From NCBI GenBank assembly GCA_024697595.1, contig JAILFK010000028.1, positions 1-37,593 of the forward strand: 37,593 nt of DNA. Reading direction: 5' to 3'. The DNA is from Lachnospiraceae bacterium (lineage in GTDB: Bacteria > Bacillota > Clostridia > Lachnospirales > Lachnospiraceae). The notes beneath the pieces were generated by a model, which did not search any database, was not told the origin of the DNA, and saw nothing but the letters and a program-made list of their open reading frames with translations. A program made the position numbers and the translations under genes. Every line of letters starts with the position of its first letter. Position 1 is the first letter of the stretch. Of this stretch, positions 1 through 7,446 are shown piece after piece.

Positions 1-1122
1 TAATGATGACTGTATGTAAAATCTTCTATCCGCCTTATTTACAATAAAGTCCACCTCCAGGTATTTTCGTATCTTTTTTCCTGATGAATCTTTTGTATTA
101 TATTCCACTACACCCACATCTACATTTAAGTCTCTTCGAATTAGGTCATTGTATATAATATTTTCCATAATATGAGTTTCTTCAAGTTGTCGAAACCCAA
201 GTCTCGCATTCCTCAGACCAATGTCGCCGTAATAGTACTTAAGGGGCGTCCCAATATATTTACGGCCTTTCACATCATATCTATATGCCCTATTAATAAT
301 AAAAGCATCTTCAAAATACCCTATATACTTATCCAAAGTATCTGATCCTATAGATATTTGTCTTTCACTCTTAAAAGTCTTAGAAAGTTTGCTTGGATTT
401 GTCAGTGAGCCAATGTTTGAAGCTAATACATCTAAAAGCATATCAAGAACTTCCGCCTTGTTTTTTATATCATATCTTTCCAAAACATCTTTGATATAAG
501 TCTGTTCAAACAGGTTCTTTAAATACTTACTCTTCTCTTCGTGTGATGTAAGAGTTACCGCATATGGCATTCCTCCGTATGTATAATAGTCCTGCCATGC
601 GTCCCTTTTATCCCCTTCATATACTTCGTAAAACTCAGCATAGGATAAAGGATATACTCTAATCTCGTCTCCTCTGTCTCTAAATTGTGTCAATACATCC
701 GAAGATAACATTTTAGAATTACTTCCTGTAATATAAAGATCTACATTCTCCATCCGCATTAATCCTAATACAACATCAGTGAAATTAATTTTAGCATCTG
801 CATTTTCCACATAAGGATTTTGTATTTCGGAAACAAACTGTATCTCATCTATAAATATATAGTATTTTTCATTAGCATTTTGAACTTGTCTTCGAATATA
901 CGAATCCAACTCAATCGGATTTCTGTATTTTGCATTTTTCAATGTATCAAGTGCCAAAGTTATTATATGATCGTCCGTTACACCATCCGCTAAAAGATAG
1001 TCCTTATATATATTAAATAGCAATATTGACTTTCCACTTCTGCGCATACCGGTAATAATCTTAATTCTTCCATTTTCTCTTTTTGATATGAGTTTATTTA
1101 AATACTGGTTTCTGGAATACAT
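1..1122 (-). CDS. AAA ATPase with C-terminal DUF4143, partial (3' end outside window)
   Basis: An open frame of 374 codons runs leftward from an ATG at 1122 and leaves the window with no stop. The start sits behind a strong ribosome site (AGGAGGG). The N-terminus has a Walker A loop (GMRRSGKS, about residue 25) and a Walker B strand ending YIFIDEIQ (about residue 95), followed by the sensor-like YITGSNSKML. The C-terminal half (YIKDVLERYDI onward, then a basic nuclease-like fold) matches the DUF4143 ATPases common in gut and rumen Clostridia. These are often called archaeal-type ATPases; their role is not well established and some are carried on mobile DNA. The neighbouring toxin-antitoxin and IS debris fits an unstable accessory region. 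Family is clear; function is unknown. Confidence 0.85.
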   Translation of the reverse strand, partial: MYSRNQYLNKLISKRENGRIKIITGMRRSGKSILLFNIYKDYLLADGVTDDHIITLALDTLKNAKYRNPIELDSYIRRQVQNANEKYYIFIDEIQFVSEIQNPYVENADAKINFTDVVLGLMRMENVDLYITGSNSKMLSSDVLTQFRDRGDEIRVYPLSYAEFYEVYEGDKRDAWQDYYTYGGMPYAVTLTSHEEKSKYLKNLFEQTYIKDVLERYDIKNKAEVLDMLLDVLASNIGSLTNPSKLSKTFKSERQISIGSDTLDKYIGYFEDAFIINRAYRYDVKGRKYIGTPLKYYYGDIGLRNARLGFRQLEETHIMENIIYNDLIRRDLNVDVGVVEYNTKDSSGKKIRKYLEVDFIVNKADRRFYIQSSL

Positions 1123-1278
1123 ACACCCTCCTATAATATTTTTCTGCGTTTTCCGCAAATATTTCTTCCACAATTATATCATCCCCACTATATATTGCCA
1201 ATATAATACAAGAAATTTTTGCGGATAAGTGCATTTTTTCTTTTCTAAAAGTTTTTGCAACCAAATTGCAACCACTAA

Positions 1279-1760
1279 CTACTTTAACTGTTTTCTTTTT
1301 GGTGTTCTTGGCGAATTACTCTTCTTAGCCCATTTTTCGAGAACTCCTTCGCGTTTCTTGAAATCCACACAACAACGTCGCAAAAGATTATTAGCTTCTT
1401 CTGTAGTTATCATCCGGTATAATTTATTTGCCTTTTTCACAATAGCACCTTGATTTTTCTGAATCCAATCACGTTCCTTTGCACACAGAACTTTATATGC
1501 CCGCTCACTACTTTTTCGTTTTTGGCAATTCGGAGATCCATCTTGGTAACCACTGACTCATCAACAGGTATCATATTGTTAAAATTCATGACTCCCATAA
1601 GTTTTTCACCATCAAAGATTCTAGTGAAATCAACATCATTTTTCATCTTATAATGTTTTGCTTTAGGGTGGTTCAATGGTACACAATACATATGATCTTC
1701 ACACACTACAACAGTTCACTTCATATCCAGAGTATATAGCTGTAATTTTTCTTGCTTCAA
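1279..1760 (-). pseudogene. Type III toxin ToxN/AbiQ family, decayed
   Basis: Remnant of a ToxN/AbiQ endoribonuclease gene. It opens at a TTG (1758-1760), 8 nt after AGGAG, and codes LKQEKLQLYTLDMK, which fits the family N-terminus, but then hits TGA. The frame resumes with CEDHMYCVPLNHPKAKHYKM and FNNMIPVDE, the family core (usually APLSSPKPKHxKM, then NNMIPV). About 35 residues between these parts are missing. Near 1515-1520 the frame changes again: the family C-terminus (ERAYKVLCAKERDWIQKN, then KKANKLYRMIT) continues in another frame to TAG at 1279. So there is one stop, one internal deletion and one frameshift. Intact toxins of the family are about 170 residues. Assignment rests on recognising the conserved motifs by eye. 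Confidence 0.75.
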
Positions 1761-1772
1761 TCTATTACTCCT

Positions 1773-1800
1773 AAAAATAGGGCTGCAAAAATGCATCCCT
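1773..1800 (-). terminator. Attenuator between antitoxin repeats and toxin gene
   Basis: On the minus strand, AGGGATGCA and TGCAGCCCT form a 9-bp stem with one mismatch around a short T loop, followed by ATTTTTA. It lies after the antitoxin repeats and just before the toxin ribosome site. Type III systems place a leaky terminator at this point, so that most transcripts carry antitoxin RNA only. Confidence 0.7.
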
Positions 1801-1862
1801 AAATCGTTTCCACTTATCGGTAGGATTCACCGCTTTAATCGCTCCCACTCACAGTAGGATTC
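1795..1862 (-). ncRNA. ToxI-type antitoxin RNA repeats (two units of 34 nt)
   Basis: Two tandem 34-nt units, read on the minus strand from 1862 and from 1828. Both begin GAATCCTAC and continue with a related AGTGG-GA-CGATT core, with one single-base indel. Type III antitoxins are exactly such arrays of about 34-36-nt repeats lying between a promoter and a short terminator upstream of toxN; each repeat is cut out and folds into a pseudoknot that wraps the toxin. Sequence before the first unit weakly resembles a further partial repeat. The RNA may still be made although the toxin is dead. Confidence 0.65.
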
Positions 1863-1874
1863 TCTGCTGATTAA

Positions 1875-1903
1875 AAAATACGCTCTTTTAGTGTAGAGAT
1901 CAA
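1875..1903 (-). promoter_or_regulatory. Promoter for the antitoxin RNA
   Basis: Minus-strand TTGATC (1898-1903), a 17-bp spacer, then TATTTT (1875-1880). The start point would fall just before the first antitoxin repeat. Spacing is ideal and placement fits a ToxI promoter. Confidence 0.5.
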
Positions 1904-1952
1904 TAGTAAAACGAATATTTTCTATCCTAATCATTTTTAAGAGGCTATGAAT

Positions 1953-2280
1953 ATTTCGGATATACTCTTCGATTTTTTTACCATATTTGTACTTTAAATT
2001 TGCATGCCTTTCAAAAATCATCAGCGAACTTTTTTCCTTTTAAATCCCCCATAACCTCAGACACACTATACTTCGGTGGTATTCTTACAAACATATGTAT
2101 ATGATCTGGGCATGCTTCGACTTCTATTATTTCTATACCTTTTCGTTTGCATAATTCACTTAATATATGAACTACATCTTCACGAATCTGATTATAAATA
2201 ATTTTTCTTCTATACTTTGGTGCAAATAATATATGGTACTTACATTCCCACCTAGTATGAGCTAGACTATTTTTATCCAT
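1953..2280 (-). pseudogene. tnpA: IS200-type transposase TnpA (HUH/Y1), broken
   Basis: Starts MDKNSLAHTRWECKYHILFAPKY, the classic IS200 N-terminus, and keeps the HUH metal motif in CPDHIHMF (H-x-H). After MGDLKGK an extra A in an A run (GGAAAAAAG, near 2027-2032) shifts the frame. The expected continuation (SLMIFERHANLKYKYG) is present in the next frame. It then jumps straight to KKIEEYIRN, losing about 17 codons that normally hold the GYYVDTVG segment, and the C-terminal tail is missing. Normal length is about 150 residues. Not expected to be active. Confidence 0.85.
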
Positions 2281-2286
2281 TTTTGG

Positions 2287-2345
2287 AAACCTCCTTTTTT
2301 ATTGTGCGGTTGGCGAACCAGCACTTATTATAACATTGGAGGTTT
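2287..2345 (-). promoter_or_regulatory. Ribosome-site-masking hairpin of IS200 tnpA
   Basis: The tnpA ribosome site GGAGGTTT (2287-2294, minus strand) is perfectly complementary to AAACCTCC at 2338-2345, with an inner GGTT/AACC hairpin (about 2309-2320). IS200 elements are known to keep transposase low by pairing the Shine-Dalgarno with an upstream leader arm; this leader keeps that design. Confidence 0.6.
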
Positions 2346-2392
2346 TTTCTTGATGCTAAAGCTGTCTAGTAACACACCTGCATAGCAGGTGG

Positions 2393-2659
2393 TTTATTTA
2401 TGTAGCATTAGGCGGTGCAATCCTTATCGGATTTGTCGTAGGGCTCGCTTCATCAAAGAAAAACATTTCACCCAACACCATCCTATTTTTAAAAACAGGT
2501 GTGTGCGGTGGATTCACAACATTTTCTACATTTTCATTAGAAGCTATGGCCTTGATTGATCACAACTCCTATATCGCAGCTGGACTCTACATTTTCTTAA
2601 GTGTCTTGGGCTGCTTACTTGGTGTGCTCTGCGGTCAAAAACTAGCGAAAATAATTTAA
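2393..2659 (+). pseudogene. crcB: CrcB/Fluc fluoride channel, copy A (5' end lost to IS200)
   Basis: Codes 88 residues from FIYVALGGA to a TAA at 2657. The motif GVCGGFTTFSTFS is the signature of CrcB/Fluc fluoride exporters, and the remaining helices and C-terminus look normal. The ATG is missing because the IS200 end abuts the second codon of homology. There is also an older internal deletion: YVALGGA joins directly to ILIGFVVG, skipping about 45 residues (including the usual GTLLVN segment). Copy B at 4911 has the same internal deletion, so the gene was already broken before it was duplicated. Confidence 0.75.
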
Positions 2660-2662
2660 AAA

Positions 2663-2770
2663 CTACTGTGCTTTTAAATATGCATCAATTTCCTTTTCAA
2701 AAAATGGGGTCCACCATTCTAAATATCCAGCACAATATTGGCCTCCATTCTAGCAATGTATGAAAATTTA
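2663..2770 (-). pseudogene. Fragment of the SGNH lipoprotein gene (duplicate)
   Basis: From 2663 the sequence repeats the 3' end of the SGNH gene at 5020 (stop codon onward, about 70 bp with 3 mismatches seen by eye). At about 2733 it jumps to a second stretch matching 5448-5485 of the same gene, and homology then fades. It is a deleted remnant of a duplicated SGNH 3' end, lying next to crcB copy A just as the intact gene lies next to copy B. Confidence 0.7.
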
Positions 2771-2791
2771 TCTATTTAGAAGGCATCCATT

Positions 2792-2923
2792 ATGAAAGGA
2801 TTAATTTTAGTACCAATTATTTGTTTAATCACAATTGTTTCTGTTGTTTTAATTTCAAAAGTCGGCGGGAATTTCGCTATGAAAAATATTCGAAAAATGC
2901 ACAGCATAGATGATGATAAATAA
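2792..2923 (+). CDS. Small single-helix membrane protein (43 aa), hypothetical
   Basis: MKGLILVPIICLITIVSVVL begins a 43-residue frame with one strong membrane helix, then a basic stretch and an acidic tail (DDDK). AGAAGG lies about 10 nt upstream. It is followed at 25 bp by an inverted repeat with a T run that could end its transcript. I do not recognise a family. It lies among degraded DNA, so it could be a remnant or chance frame. Confidence 0.4.
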   Translation: MKGLILVPIICLITIVSVVLISKVGGNFAMKNIRKMHSIDDDK

Positions 2924-2947
2924 AAAGAATAGGCAGTAGTATATACT

Positions 2948-2998
2948 GACCTCCAAAAGTTAGACCACAAAATCTAACGATTGGAGGTCGGTATTTTT
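2948..2998 (+). terminator. Long inverted repeat, likely terminator or IS3-type end remnant
   Basis: Seventeen-base arms (2948-2964 and 2973-2989), matching except for two adjacent central positions, flank an 8-base loop. A TATTTTT run follows on the plus strand. It may end transcription of the small plus-strand frame and block read-in toward the convergent gene at 3013. The arm GACCTCCAAAAGTTAGA also resembles IS3-family terminal repeats, so an excised or deleted IS is possible. Confidence 0.5.
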
Positions 2999-3012
2999 AT
3001 TGTCATAAATTC

Positions 3013-3909
3013 TTACTTAATCGTCACCACTCCCCACTTCATAGTGTCCGCAGTGCCATCGACTAATTGCATATATTTATCAGCTAGTTCCTGATATCCT
3101 TCTTGGCTAGGTGCCATATATTTCTGGTATGTATCTGACTCATACTCCATAGATGCCAAAACCTCAAATCCATCCATGTTTGATGAGATTAAATTGCCAT
3201 AATAAAATGCATCTTCAAAATCATCCTGTGTATAATTAAAGCCAGTGACTTCATTGAATTTTTCTCTTATAGTTACCGTGATATCTTCATCTCCAGAACC
3301 TGCAATCACTTCATCCATAGTTTCACTTATTTGTTCTTGTTTGACATCAACATTTACAACAGTGAATCTATAATACACTCCATCTGCAAGAGTGCTGGTT
3401 TGATTCCAAGACTCAATACCCACAATCATATTTCCACTAGCATCCTCTGCCATGTATACATTGGCCTTGTTCTGCTCACCCAACAAAAAGATATTATATT
3501 CTCTTTGCTCACTTAAACGTACAACTCCACCTAGCTCATCAAATCCATATAGGGTATACACGACTTCTAAGGTTTTGGTGTCGTATCCTATCGTCAATAA
3601 ATTTTTACCATTATTGATTTCCTTGTAAGCCAAAATTCCTGATCCCATATCAGGCTTGAGAATCATCTCGCCCTCTTCCATATCGTATGAAAGTTCTAGA
3701 GATACTTCCTTCCCCTTCAATAAATTAAATGTTTCAATGTACCCATCAAAATTGGGTTTTGCCTTGTTATTATCTACTTTTTCCGTCGCCGTATTTTCAG
3801 TCTTTGACGCCTTCTCCGATTCGTCGCCTTTCTTGCTTACATTTACCACCCCAATTATAATTCCTATAACTGCGATAGCCGCCACGATACCAATTACTAC
3901 TTTTTTCAT
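3013..3909 (-). CDS. Membrane-anchored extracytoplasmic protein, hypothetical
   Basis: 298 residues starting behind GGAGGAGGG. Residues 1-24 (MKKVVIGIVAAIAVIGIIIG) form an uncleaved signal anchor; there is no lipobox. A short charged, low-complexity linker (KKGDESEKASKTENTATEK) leads to a roughly 250-residue outer domain rich in beta-strand-like segments and acidic residues, with no cysteines and no catalytic motif I can name. Similar anchored proteins of unknown role are common in Lachnospiraceae. It appears to be transcribed alone. Confidence 0.7.
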   Translation of the reverse strand: MKKVVIGIVAAIAVIGIIIGVVNVSKKGDESEKASKTENTATEKVDNNKAKPNFDGYIETFNLLKGKEVSLELSYDMEEGEMILKPDMGSGILAYKEINNGKNLLTIGYDTKTLEVVYTLYGFDELGGVVRLSEQREYNIFLLGEQNKANVYMAEDASGNMIVGIESWNQTSTLADGVYYRFTVVNVDVKQEQISETMDEVIAGSGDEDITVTIREKFNEVTGFNYTQDDFEDAFYYGNLISSNMDGFEVLASMEYESDTYQKYMAPSQEGYQELADKYMQLVDGTADTMKWGVVTIK

Positions 3910-3988
3910 ACTTCCCTCCTCCTTAAATTTAATTATTTATTTTGCTAACAACATTTTGTTGTAGTTTAAACATTTACCGCGATAATAT

Positions 3989-4513
3989 TTAACATAATTC
4001 AATTATCTCTAAATCTCTGTGGGGATTTGTTTTTGCAATACCAAACTTCACTACCTGCGCTCTCTGTGGTGTAAAATGTTCTTGCAAAACCTCAAATGCA
4101 ATTTTCATCTGTTCCTTCGACAATTGCTTTCCCAATGTAATATGAGGTATCCATTGCAGTGGTTGATAATACTTACTTACCAATGTGCTCTCATCATCTA
4201 AAAGTCTCGCATGCACTGATTTACTCATCTCATATAAATAGGAATTCTGCACAGCTTCAGCATAGATAACATATGGTAAAAATGTACCTACAGAGGCAAT
4301 AAATACCTCGCCGCTTTTTAACTCATTTTCCATCTGATGAAATAATGATAATGCAGTCTCGTCATCCGTTTGCTCAAAGGCAGTGATCGTCATATGCGGT
4401 GGCACATGATTTTCTGTCATAAAATCATTTCCCGTTTTTTCTGCAATCTCATCAATCAACTGAGATAAATATTTATTTGTCTGATCATCAAAATATGCTG
4501 TTATTAAATACAT
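3989..4513 (-). CDS. 2H phosphoesterase / 2'-5' RNA ligase-like protein
   Basis: 174 residues with the two H-x-T motifs of the 2H superfamily: PPHMTI (about residue 40) and WIPHITLG (about residue 126). Members such as LigT/ThpR and YjcG act on 2',5' bonds or cyclic phosphates of RNA or nucleotides. The substrate cannot be read from sequence. Its start codon lies inside a 41-bp tandem duplication that also covers the end of the upstream 71-residue gene, 31 bp away; the two are probably cotranscribed. Confidence 0.85.
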   Translation of the reverse strand: MYLITAYFDDQTNKYLSQLIDEIAEKTGNDFMTENHVPPHMTITAFEQTDDETALSLFHQMENELKSGEVFIASVGTFLPYVIYAEAVQNSYLYEMSKSVHARLLDDESTLVSKYYQPLQWIPHITLGKQLSKEQMKIAFEVLQEHFTPQRAQVVKFGIAKTNPHRDLEIIELC

Positions 4514-4576
4514 GATTTTGTTATCTCACCATTTTATGCTGTTATCAAATACCTAATTTTGTTATCTCACCATTTT
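4495..4576. repeat. Tandem duplication, 2 x 41 bp
   Basis: Copies at 4495-4535 and 4536-4576 differ at only a few bases. The left copy holds the start and first codons of the 2H gene; the right copy holds the last codons and stop of the 71-residue gene. The duplication thus made the present junction between these two genes. Confidence 0.9.
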
Positions 4577-4760
4577 CATCTATGTAAACTTTGTCACCCT
4601 CGTCGATATCTTTGGCATAAAGACTGGCATCAGTTACTTCAAGAACTTTTTCTGTTCCTGCCTCATCACATAAAGTCACCCTCACCATCGGCTCATAACC
4701 AGCAGGTCTTTCCTCACAGCCAAAATCTGCCTCTTGAATTCGCTTTACTATATAATTCAA
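4545..4760 (-). CDS. Small acidic protein, hypothetical (71 aa)
   Basis: 71 residues, MNYIVKRIQEADFGCEERPA onward, ending EITKLGI. There is no signal peptide, and it looks like a small beta-rich cytoplasmic domain (KVYIDENGEI). A plausible ribosome site (GGAGGTAAAAAA) lies upstream. It probably forms an operon with the 2H gene. I recognise no named family. Confidence 0.6.
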   Translation of the reverse strand: MNYIVKRIQEADFGCEERPAGYEPMVRVTLCDEAGTEKVLEVTDASLYAKDIDEGDKVYIDENGEITKLGI

Positions 4761-4847
4761 TTTTTTACCTCCATTATCTCTTTTATTTTACCATTTCACA
4801 TAGCATACTCCAAATATAACGCATTGTACTTTTTACACTAAATTCGC

Positions 4848-4886
4848 AAAAAAAATTTGGCTATGATAATATTTACCATAGCCAAA
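4848..4886 (-). terminator. Terminator downstream of the SGNH lipoprotein gene
   Basis: Perfect 10-bp stem, TTTGGCTATG (4856-4865) with CATAGCCAAA (4877-4886). On the minus strand eight T follow (4848-4855). It ends transcription coming from 5020-6429 through the crcB remnant. Confidence 0.85.
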
Positions 4887-4910
4887 CTTAATTGAAAGGA
4901 TTTCAAAAAT

Positions 4911-5020
4911 ATGAACTTTATTTATGTAGCATTAGGCGGTGCAATCCTTATCGGATTTGTCGTAGGTCTCGCTTCATCAAAGAAAAACATTTCACCCAAC
5001 ACCATCCTATTTTTAAAAAC
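4911..5020 (+). pseudogene. crcB: CrcB fluoride channel, copy B (3' part deleted)
   Basis: Keeps the original start, MNFIYVALGGA, and about 36 codons, nearly identical to copy A (one base difference in about 100). It then breaks at TTTTTAAAAAC and continues directly into the 3' end of the SGNH gene. In copy A the same short sequence (TTTAAAAAC) stands both at this point and after the crcB stop, so copy B lost the C-terminal half by deletion between short direct repeats. It also carries the older internal deletion after GGA. Confidence 0.75.
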
Positions 5021-6429
5021 TACTGTGCTTTTAAATATGCATCAATTTCCTTTTCAAAGAATGGTGTCCACCACTCTAAATATCCAGCACGGTTTGGATG
5101 GATTCCGTTATCCATATAATAATCGTATTTGCCCTCTTCTAAATCTTCCACTGGCAGATCATTCCACATGTCGATAACACCAATCCCCCATTTTTTCTGA
5201 ATCTCTAACAAGAGATTTACCATTTCCTCATACTTCTCACTGTCATACTTTGTTCCTGTGTAAAACATTACCGGACAATTGTAATTTTTCTCTGCATACG
5301 CAATTATATATTCAATTGCACCTGCCACTGTCTCTGTGTCAAAATCTTCCATATTCTTAGAATCTGAAATCTCCCCCAAAGGTTTATCTTGAGTAGCATC
5401 ATTTGTAGACAATTGACAAATCAATAAATCCGCATCTTGAGGTTCAATATTAGCCTCCATTCTTGCAATGTATGAAGATTCATTTCCCGCACTAGTTACA
5501 AGTGTTGTTCCCGAAACAGCTTCCTTAATATATTCAACACCATCACGTTTTCCAATGTAATCAGCAAAGGAAACACCTCTGCTGGCTGATCCATATGTAA
5601 CTGACGAACCTAAAAAGATAATTTTTTTCCCTTTTAAGTTTGGATAATCATTAATAGCGTCAACATTTTCCAAAGCATACTGTGGCAACTTATTTGTTTG
5701 CGCATTTTTTATCTCATGTATTATCGAAATCAATTTTTCCTCCAAACATGGTATATATAAATCCTTTATTCCTTCAACAGATGGATTCGATGAGTCACAC
5801 AAATATTTTTCATCTGCATCTATTAAATTAATATTATGCCATAAATCCAATACTTGGCTATCATAATGCTTCTTTATTTCCCAAACTGTTTGCGCGTAAT
5901 CATTGCCACCTTTTACATCACTTTTTGCAGGTGTGACAAATACTACTTCATCATCAAAATTCTCCTCCACATAGGAATAAATATACTGCATCGATCCATA
6001 TAATGTGGATACATCATAATCATTTCTATTCGTAGATTCTGATATTTCACCAACAGGTACATCTACATCACAAATTGGCATCTCCACTATAAACATATCA
6101 TAATCAACATCCGTATCCATTTTCTCCAATCTGGCAATGTAACCGTCCGCACCAGAATCAACCATACTACTTCCTGCTTTTGTCTCCTTGGTGATTTGCA
6201 TATCATTTCTCTCAGCTAAATAATCCACATATGACACCCCATCTGTCATAGCACCTTCAGCAGCATCTGAACCTAACCATGCAACATTTAACCCTGTAAT
6301 TGTAGACTCCTCAGCCTTGCCCGCATCTGTGATTTCCACTTCACTTGAGTCCTTTGCGCAACCTACCGCAAACATTGTCGATATCACTATCGAACACAAT
6401 AAAAACCCGCTCAATACCTTTCTTTTCAT
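5020..6429 (-). CDS. Lipoprotein with two SGNH/GDSL hydrolase domains, the first degenerate
   Basis: 469 residues. The signal peptide ends in a lipobox (FAVGC, Cys24), so it is anchored on the outer face of the membrane. Two homologous domains follow. Domain 2 (about 255-469) has GSSVTYG in place of GDS, an ND motif (QLSTNDAT) and the catalytic DNGIHPN Asp/His, so it should be active, probably on acylated polysaccharide or another ester. Domain 1 (about 45-240) has GSDAAEG where the serine should be and DSSNPSVEG where Asp-x-x-His should be, so it is probably a non-catalytic copy. The gene is divergent from a LysR gene at 6558. Confidence 0.85.
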   Translation of the reverse strand: MKRKVLSGFLLCSIVISTMFAVGCAKDSSEVEITDAGKAEESTITGLNVAWLGSDAAEGAMTDGVSYVDYLAERNDMQITKETKAGSSMVDSGADGYIARLEKMDTDVDYDMFIVEMPICDVDVPVGEISESTNRNDYDVSTLYGSMQYIYSYVEENFDDEVVFVTPAKSDVKGGNDYAQTVWEIKKHYDSQVLDLWHNINLIDADEKYLCDSSNPSVEGIKDLYIPCLEEKLISIIHEIKNAQTNKLPQYALENVDAINDYPNLKGKKIIFLGSSVTYGSASRGVSFADYIGKRDGVEYIKEAVSGTTLVTSAGNESSYIARMEANIEPQDADLLICQLSTNDATQDKPLGEISDSKNMEDFDTETVAGAIEYIIAYAEKNYNCPVMFYTGTKYDSEKYEEMVNLLLEIQKKWGIGVIDMWNDLPVEDLEEGKYDYYMDNGIHPNRAGYLEWWTPFFEKEIDAYLKAQ

Positions 6430-6514
6430 CTAAACTCCTCCTTCTAATATATACATTTTCTATAAAAATTATACAACTTTCTTTTATATCAAATAAAATA
6501 TATAATTATATATA

Positions 6515-6538
6515 TCTTATAACTAAAATATTATAAGA
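6515..6538. promoter_or_regulatory. Candidate LysR operator between divergent genes
   Basis: Perfect dyad TCTTATAA and TTATAAGA with an 8-bp centre, in the 128-bp gap between the SGNH gene and the LysR gene, 20 bp before the LysR start. Location and symmetry fit an autoregulated LysR-type site controlling both genes. Confidence 0.5.
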
Positions 6539-6557
6539 CTTTGAAGGGGGATTTAAT

Positions 6558-7439
6558 ATGAATATCAAAAATCTAGAATATTTTGTGACAATAGCTAAAT
6601 ATGAAAACATTTCCAAAGCCGCTGAAAAATTATATGTGGCACAACCCGCATTATCAAAATATTTATCTGATTTAGAAAAAGAACTTGGATATAAACTATT
6701 TGACAGAAATGGTAAAAATATCAAACTAAATCAAAATGGTGAAATATATTTACAATACGCCAAAAATGTACTGCAGGAATCTAAAAACGTACTAACTCAC
6801 TTACAGGAACAAAATGATAATTTTTCTAAAAAAATAACCTTCGGGGTATCCGTTTGTTCACAACTTTTGGGGGATATTTTATCTGAATTTCACAATATGC
6901 ATCCAGAAGTGCAAATGTACATTATCACTGGCTATCCTCTCGATTTCGATTCCAACAATTTAGATTTAATCATTGACTGTGATACTTCCACTCCAGATAA
7001 TACCATTCCTCTAATGACAGAAAAATTGAAAATTGCTATGCCAAAAGAAAAACATTTTTCATATAAAAAAATATATGAAGAAAGTCTAAGCGGTAAGCAA
7101 TCACTTATCATTCCTTCAAAACACACCAGCCTTGGGCAAGTACTATTAAAATATTATTATGAAGATATAAAAAAGCAAACTGATTCCAAGCATTTTTACA
7201 CTCCCTTAATTGTAAATAATAGCTTCGTTCAATGTGATCTTGTCGAGAAAAATATTGGAATAAGTGTTGTTCCCGAAAAGACTTGGAAATCTATATACAG
7301 CACAAAAAATATCGTGCTAAAAGAAATAAACCCACCTATTACAAGGGATATATTTTTGAGGATTAACCCCAATAAATATAAAACCAAGATAATAGATGAG
7401 TTTGTAAAATATCTAAAAAACTATTTTAAAAATTTATAA
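6558..7439 (+). CDS. LysR family transcriptional regulator
   Basis: 293 residues, the normal family length, starting behind GAAGGGGG. The N-terminal winged helix-turn-helix is typical: YFVTIAKYENISKAAEKL, then AQPALSKYLSDLEKELG and LFDRNGK. Residues from about 90 form the periplasmic-binding-like effector domain; the ligand is unknown. It is divergent from the SGNH lipoprotein gene, which is its most likely target. Confidence 0.9.
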   Translation: MNIKNLEYFVTIAKYENISKAAEKLYVAQPALSKYLSDLEKELGYKLFDRNGKNIKLNQNGEIYLQYAKNVLQESKNVLTHLQEQNDNFSKKITFGVSVCSQLLGDILSEFHNMHPEVQMYIITGYPLDFDSNNLDLIIDCDTSTPDNTIPLMTEKLKIAMPKEKHFSYKKIYEESLSGKQSLIIPSKHTSLGQVLLKYYYEDIKKQTDSKHFYTPLIVNNSFVQCDLVEKNIGISVVPEKTWKSIYSTKNIVLKEINPPITRDIFLRINPNKYKTKIIDEFVKYLKNYFKNL

Positions 7440-7446
7440 ATATTTT

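Larger units (their letters stand above)
1939..2392 (-). mobile_element. IS200/IS605-family element remnant
   Basis: Left end at about 2392, where host crcB sequence shared with a second copy at 4917 begins exactly. A subterminal hairpin (CCTGC/GCAGG, about 2378-2391) and a decayed tnpA follow. Its other end is cut short: the sequence AAGAGGCTATGAAT (1939-1952) recurs, with one extra base difference nearby, inside the hairpin-rich element end at 37521-37535, so it is probably the subterminal right end. Beyond it lies the antitoxin promoter. No tnpB was seen. Confidence 0.7.

Noticed and set aside
1229-1453. Plus-strand frame over the toxin remnant
   Set aside because: It is antisense to the C-terminal part of the ToxN-like pseudogene and has no ribosome site or family likeness.
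4856-4910. Fluoride riboswitch upstream of crcB copy B
   Set aside because: The hairpin there is a minus-strand terminator with eight T, and the conserved fluoride-motif loops are not visible.
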